The notes below the pieces were generated by a model. The model saw only the letters and a list, made by a program, of their open reading frames with translations, was not told the DNA's origin and ran no database searches. From Obelidium mucronatum (lineage: Eukaryota; Chytridiomycota; Chytridiomycetes; Chytridiales; Chytriomycetaceae), in the NCBI GenBank assembly GCA_025765595.1, contig JAIVFH010000191.1:1-53693 (forward strand): a stretch of DNA of 53,693 bases. Reading direction: 5' to 3'. Shown in pieces: positions 53,306 through 53,693 of the stretch. How positions within the stretch are numbered: the stretch's first letter is position 1; every line of letters starts with the position of its first letter. The translations under genes and the position numbers were made by a program.

Positions 53306-53673
53306 GGTCCAGGGCCCTGAGTTTCACCAAAATCATACAATTCACGTGGAATAGCTGTAAGAGACGCGTCGCGAATGCAAATCTTGGTGAGTTTGGTTGC
53401 GATTGAAAGCGATGGAGGAATGACAGGGCTGTTGTGATAACAGCAAGGCAAATGGACCAAATCCGACGCGTTAAATTCAGAGGCTGCTGCCACAGCTTGG
53501 TATTCTGCGGGCCAGCAGCAAAGCCAATGCGATGCTTTCGTCTTTGATCCTTTTGCTTTGCTGAAGTTTCTTTGGCAAGCATCTCTGAAGGCAACAATAT
53601 GCAAGTTTCGCGCATTGCACATTTGATTGGACGCGCGGCAAAGAAGGCGAAGCTGGAGCGAGGACGCGGCCAT
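53306..53673 (-). pseudogene. possible LRR-like protein fragment cut by the Ty3 LTR
   Basis: Minus-strand frame from MAASSLQLRLL (53673) to the LTR edge. The segment IPPSLSIATKLTKICIRDASLTAIPRELYDF resembles one to two leucine-rich-repeat turns (IP..L..L..L.I....LT.IP.EL). The reading frame then runs into the LTR. Family assignment and start are uncertain, and the window ends just upstream. Confidence 0.35.
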
Positions 53674-53693
53674 CGCAGTATTCGATGATGTTG

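Overview
This window is eukaryotic nuclear DNA. It has spliceosomal introns of about 45-120 nt (GT...AG, often with a CTAAC- or CTNA-like branch site), ribosomal protein P1, an endosulfine, a CBS/PB1 tail-anchored protein and a heavy load of eukaryotic transposons. The CBS-CBS-PB1-TM architecture and the compact introns fit a fungus, possibly an early-diverging zoosporic one, but I cannot fix the taxon from sequence alone. All exon boundaries were called by eye.

Bases 1-28,000 are an accessory, duplicated region. Two near-identical blocks, A (1-1950 and 25953-27899) and B (2465-3481 and 23317-24322), plus an array of about 298-bp units (2 copies on the left, 3 on the right), form what looks like a permuted tandem duplication. 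It carries members of a lineage-specific multicopy gene family. Its best copy (21858-23087, minus) encodes a 375-aa protein with a possible NYN/PIN-like domain; other copies are truncated, chimeric or decayed.

Between the duplicated blocks lie two DNA transposons. The first is a Helitron-like element of about 9.75 kb (4785-14535) with 15-bp inverted termini. It holds a six-exon Rep-helicase gene (about 1,991 aa) and two spliced genes of unknown function. Most of its introns, and two of its gene 3' ends, contain a perfect or near-perfect TTCCAATAA/TTATTGGAA hairpin. The second is a decayed PIF/Harbinger element (about 16.0-19.9 kb) with a SANT/Myb-like gene and a DDE transposase gene, the latter carrying a TA-flanked 986-bp insertion in an intron.

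Bases 28,000-38,060 are the host-gene part: a NYN-domain protein, endosulfine, and a 2,215-bp inverted duplication (arms 31161-33375 and 35846-38060). Each arm carries a ribosomal protein P1 gene and a multi-span membrane protein gene. The arms surround a single CBS/PB1 gene. The right-hand membrane protein gene loses its last exon where an LTR begins.

Bases 38,061-53,305 are a Ty3/gypsy chromovirus-like retrotransposon whose 3' LTR is split by a complete but frameshifted Ty1/copia element (46921-52793). The Ty3 pol is broken upstream, but a 1,166-aa open frame survives. It fuses an APE/exonuclease III-type endonuclease segment, an integrase, an unassigned insert of about 240 aa, a GPY/F-like module and a chromodomain-like segment. 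After the 3' LTR the sequence does not return to the inverted-repeat arm; it enters a possible LRR-like reading frame. The most notable items are the intron hairpin family in the Helitron-like element and the APE-type domain inside a Ty3 polyprotein.
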